Shown: positions 60,431-64,000 of the stretch, piece by piece
Layout of the letters: every line of letters starts with the position of its first letter
Position numbering within the stretch: the stretch's first letter is position 1
Assembly (NCBI GenBank): GCA_013396915.1
Contig: VWZL01002559.1
Span: forward strand, 372,001-436,000
Length of the DNA stretch: 64,000 bases
Direction of reading: 5' to 3'
From: Stercorarius parasiticus
Taxonomy: Eukaryota; Chordata; Aves; Charadriiformes; Stercorariidae
The notes under the pieces: generated by a model
Told to the model about the DNA's origin: nothing
What the model saw: the letters and a program-made list of their open reading frames with translations, nothing else
Databases searched by the model: none
Program-made: the position numbers and the translations under genes

Positions 60431-60614
60431 CTACAATTACATCCGTATTATTAAAAGAAAAACATAAAATATATAGTTTTTACAGCACCTGTTATTTTGA
60501 GGACCTCACCAGTATTTAATCCTTCATAATCAACAACAGGATGCGAACAACACTTAAAAAGATTACAACTCCTTTTGCTACGTTTCATTTTATTGACAGA
60601 AAAAGCTTACTTAC

Positions 60615-60857
60615 CAGAATTTTTGTAGTATAAGCACTGTTGATAGCAATTGCATTAACCAGCAAATCAAGGGTTTTGGCAGGTACAGAATCAGGGTCAG
60701 GGATCTCTTTGTAGTGGACATCACCAACATAGGCCTGGACCACCGTCATCCGGTTGGTCGTCAGGGTCCCTGTTTTGTCAGAGCAGATGGCTGTAGCATT
60801 ACCCATAGTTTCACAAGCGTCTAAGTGGCGGACCAGATTGTTATCCTTCATCATTTT
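60615..60857 (-). CDS. ATP2B2: ATP2B2 exon W2: phosphorylation site DKTGT
   Basis: A 243-bp exon of 81 codons, phase 0 at both ends. The acceptor is ttttctcag before AAAATGATG; the donor is CTG followed by gtaagtaag. It encodes the end of the TM4 stalk and the first half of the P domain. The segment [18 protein letters not shown] carries the catalytic aspartate at codon 27 of the exon (bases 60779-60777), which is autophosphorylated from ATP in all P-type ATPases. It is followed by [22 protein letters not shown], which separates PMCA2 from PMCA1 ([17 protein letters not shown] as I recall). It ends at YTTKIL, and the protein continues with PPEKEG in W3, 22.4 kb away. A possible in-frame cassette exon lies about 185 bp downstream and is listed separately. 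Confidence 0.96.
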
Positions 60858-62602
<1,745 letters not shown>

Positions 62603-64000
62603 TCAATTACTATAAACCAAAACACAATTAAAATAATCCGCAATTAGAAATTTACACTTGAATTTGATATTAAAATATTTTCTTATTCTACGTGACATTT
62701 TTCACCAGTACCAGTAATGATGATAATGATAAATTTTACAATGTAGAAAAAACATTACTATAATACATTTGCAACGCCATACATTCCTGTGAATAGGGAA
62801 ACACTGGATTCTACAGAACAGCTGAAACACAATGCATTAATTTTTAAGCACCATCTTACTACTGCCTTTAAAGCTTTCCGCTGTTGCTTAAGCTAAGTTT
62901 TTTCAATTTAGTACATTACTTTTCCTGGTGCAACATTTATCTGTCCTTTTAACCTCCACCCTTTACAAATTACCAGTCTATCCATATACAAACACTCATC
63001 TTCCTTTTAAATAAGCTTATCTTAAGAGGCTTGAGAAAAGGAGTCTCCTGTAGTTTATGTTGCTTTATAAAATATTTCAGAAAAGCCCTCCTGATGTGTC
63101 TGGTGGAATACAATGAGGCAATACAGCAGAATCATCCACAGAACAGTTTTTGATTGTTTTTCTTGAAAAATGTGATAAATACTAGTGTTTCCAAAGTTTC
63201 CCTTTTCAAGTGACATATGCAAACAGTGCATATTTTTATAAGGAGAGACTCAAAAGAGGTACAGCACTGACAATATAGCACCAGAGACACTATTAAATAT
63301 TGAACAGAATTCACAAAAGATCCCAGGGACTTAATATGCTCTCCCAATGACACAGACTTTGCTAAGATAGCACTCCTCCTCCACAATTTTGTTCCTGGAT
63401 TTGAGTATACAAATATAAACTCCATTAGAACATCTATTTTGCTTTGCTATGATTACTGCTCTTTGGCAGGTTTCTATGAAGCAGTTAAGCCTGCATTTCA
63501 AAACAAATTAATTTCTCTCTAATGAGATCATACAGTAGAAGGGGAATGGTCTGAATTTCATGCCTTGACTCAAGTTAAAAAAAAAGAAATTGTTAAGCTG
63601 AAGGACGCTAAGGTTGACAGGAAACAGATGAGTCGGGGACACTGCTAAATGCCAGAGGATAAAGGAAAATCCATTAAGATATTGTACAGGCAAACACTCA
63701 TTGCAATGCAAGATCCCCCCATAGATTGACCAATGATGAAGAAAAACCAAATGAGGCAATGCATAATTAATTTAATTCATATTCCTTGCCACATTATGGT
63801 TAGACTTTAAATGTGATATTCACATGCCTGCCAAAATACCAAAGACAGTAGGCAGTGTAGAAAGGTACCTAATCTAAGAAATTAATGATCATGAGAAATG
63901 AAGTGTTTTTATATCAATGCACACTGTTGTACAACTAGAAACAAAGCTGAGAAGCTTGAGGAACGTGAAGCTGGGCAAAGCACGAAATTGGATATTAAAG

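Larger units (their letters stand above)
38173..60614 (-). other. Intron W2/W3 (22.4 kb, largest in the window)
   Basis: Phase-0 intron with donor gtaagtaag and acceptor tcttctctccag. It holds the CR1 fragment at 46.2-46.7 kb, a 33-bp tandem repeat at 50.47 kb inside an open frame, a G-quadruplex-like run at 51.08 kb, an open frame with a strong donor-like site at 53.5-54.0 kb, a minisatellite at 56.49 kb and a GC-rich patch at 59.45-59.81 kb. It also has homopolymer tracts: T-run near 54807-54821, T-rich near 56841-56860 and A-run near 58646-58660. The long stretches 38.2-46.1, 46.7-50.2, 51.1-53.5 and 56.6-59.4 kb look like unique AT-rich intron with no recognisable gene. Confidence 0.85.

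Overview
This window is vertebrate nuclear DNA. It is AT-rich, dominated by introns, and carries CR1 retrotransposon 3' ends, which makes a bird (or another sauropsid) the most likely source. It contains one recognisable gene: the central and C-terminal part of ATP2B2, encoding the plasma-membrane calcium ATPase PMCA2. The gene lies on the minus strand and runs off both ends of the window. No bacterial-type genes, rRNA, tRNA, CRISPR array or complete autonomous mobile element was seen.

Twelve coding exons, named W1 to W12 in transcription order, were delimited by GT/AG sites and unbroken reading frame. W1 62586-62372, W2 60857-60615, W3 38172-37931, W4 37363-37129, W5 31284-31105, W6 30071-29984, W7 22808-22702, W8 21979-21788, W9 13638-13425, W10 9789-9578, W11 7523-7416, W12 3567-3385. 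Together they give 2,219 coding bases, or 739 full codons, with no stop or frame break. They encode TM3-TM4, the catalytic P and N domains, TM5-TM10 and the start of the calmodulin-binding tail. The N-terminus through TM2 (with splice site A) lies beyond the high-coordinate end. The site-C exons and the C-terminus lie beyond position 1. Residue choices in the variable stretches match PMCA2 better than PMCA1, PMCA3 or PMCA4, judged from memory of the family.

The exons form one calcium-pump machine. W1 carries the PEGLP calcium-site helix, W2 the phosphorylated aspartate, W3-W4 the ATP-binding domain, and W5-W7 the hinge motifs. W8-W11 carry the remaining membrane helices, and W12 starts the autoinhibitory calmodulin-binding region.

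The introns range from 567 bp to 22.4 kb. They hold two antisense-oriented CR1 fragments (about 10.4-11.0 kb and 46.2-46.7 kb), a short hAT-like DNA transposon with terminal repeats and an 8-bp target duplication (28.25-28.53 kb), a perfect 101-bp direct repeat (6.98 and 9.38 kb), a few short tandem repeats and a GC-rich patch near 59.5-59.8 kb. The observations most worth a second look are the 101-bp repeat, a possible 69-nt in-frame cassette exon just after W2, a 9-nt tandem acceptor at W4, the hAT-like element, and two intronic open frames that sit next to splice or polyadenylation-like signals.
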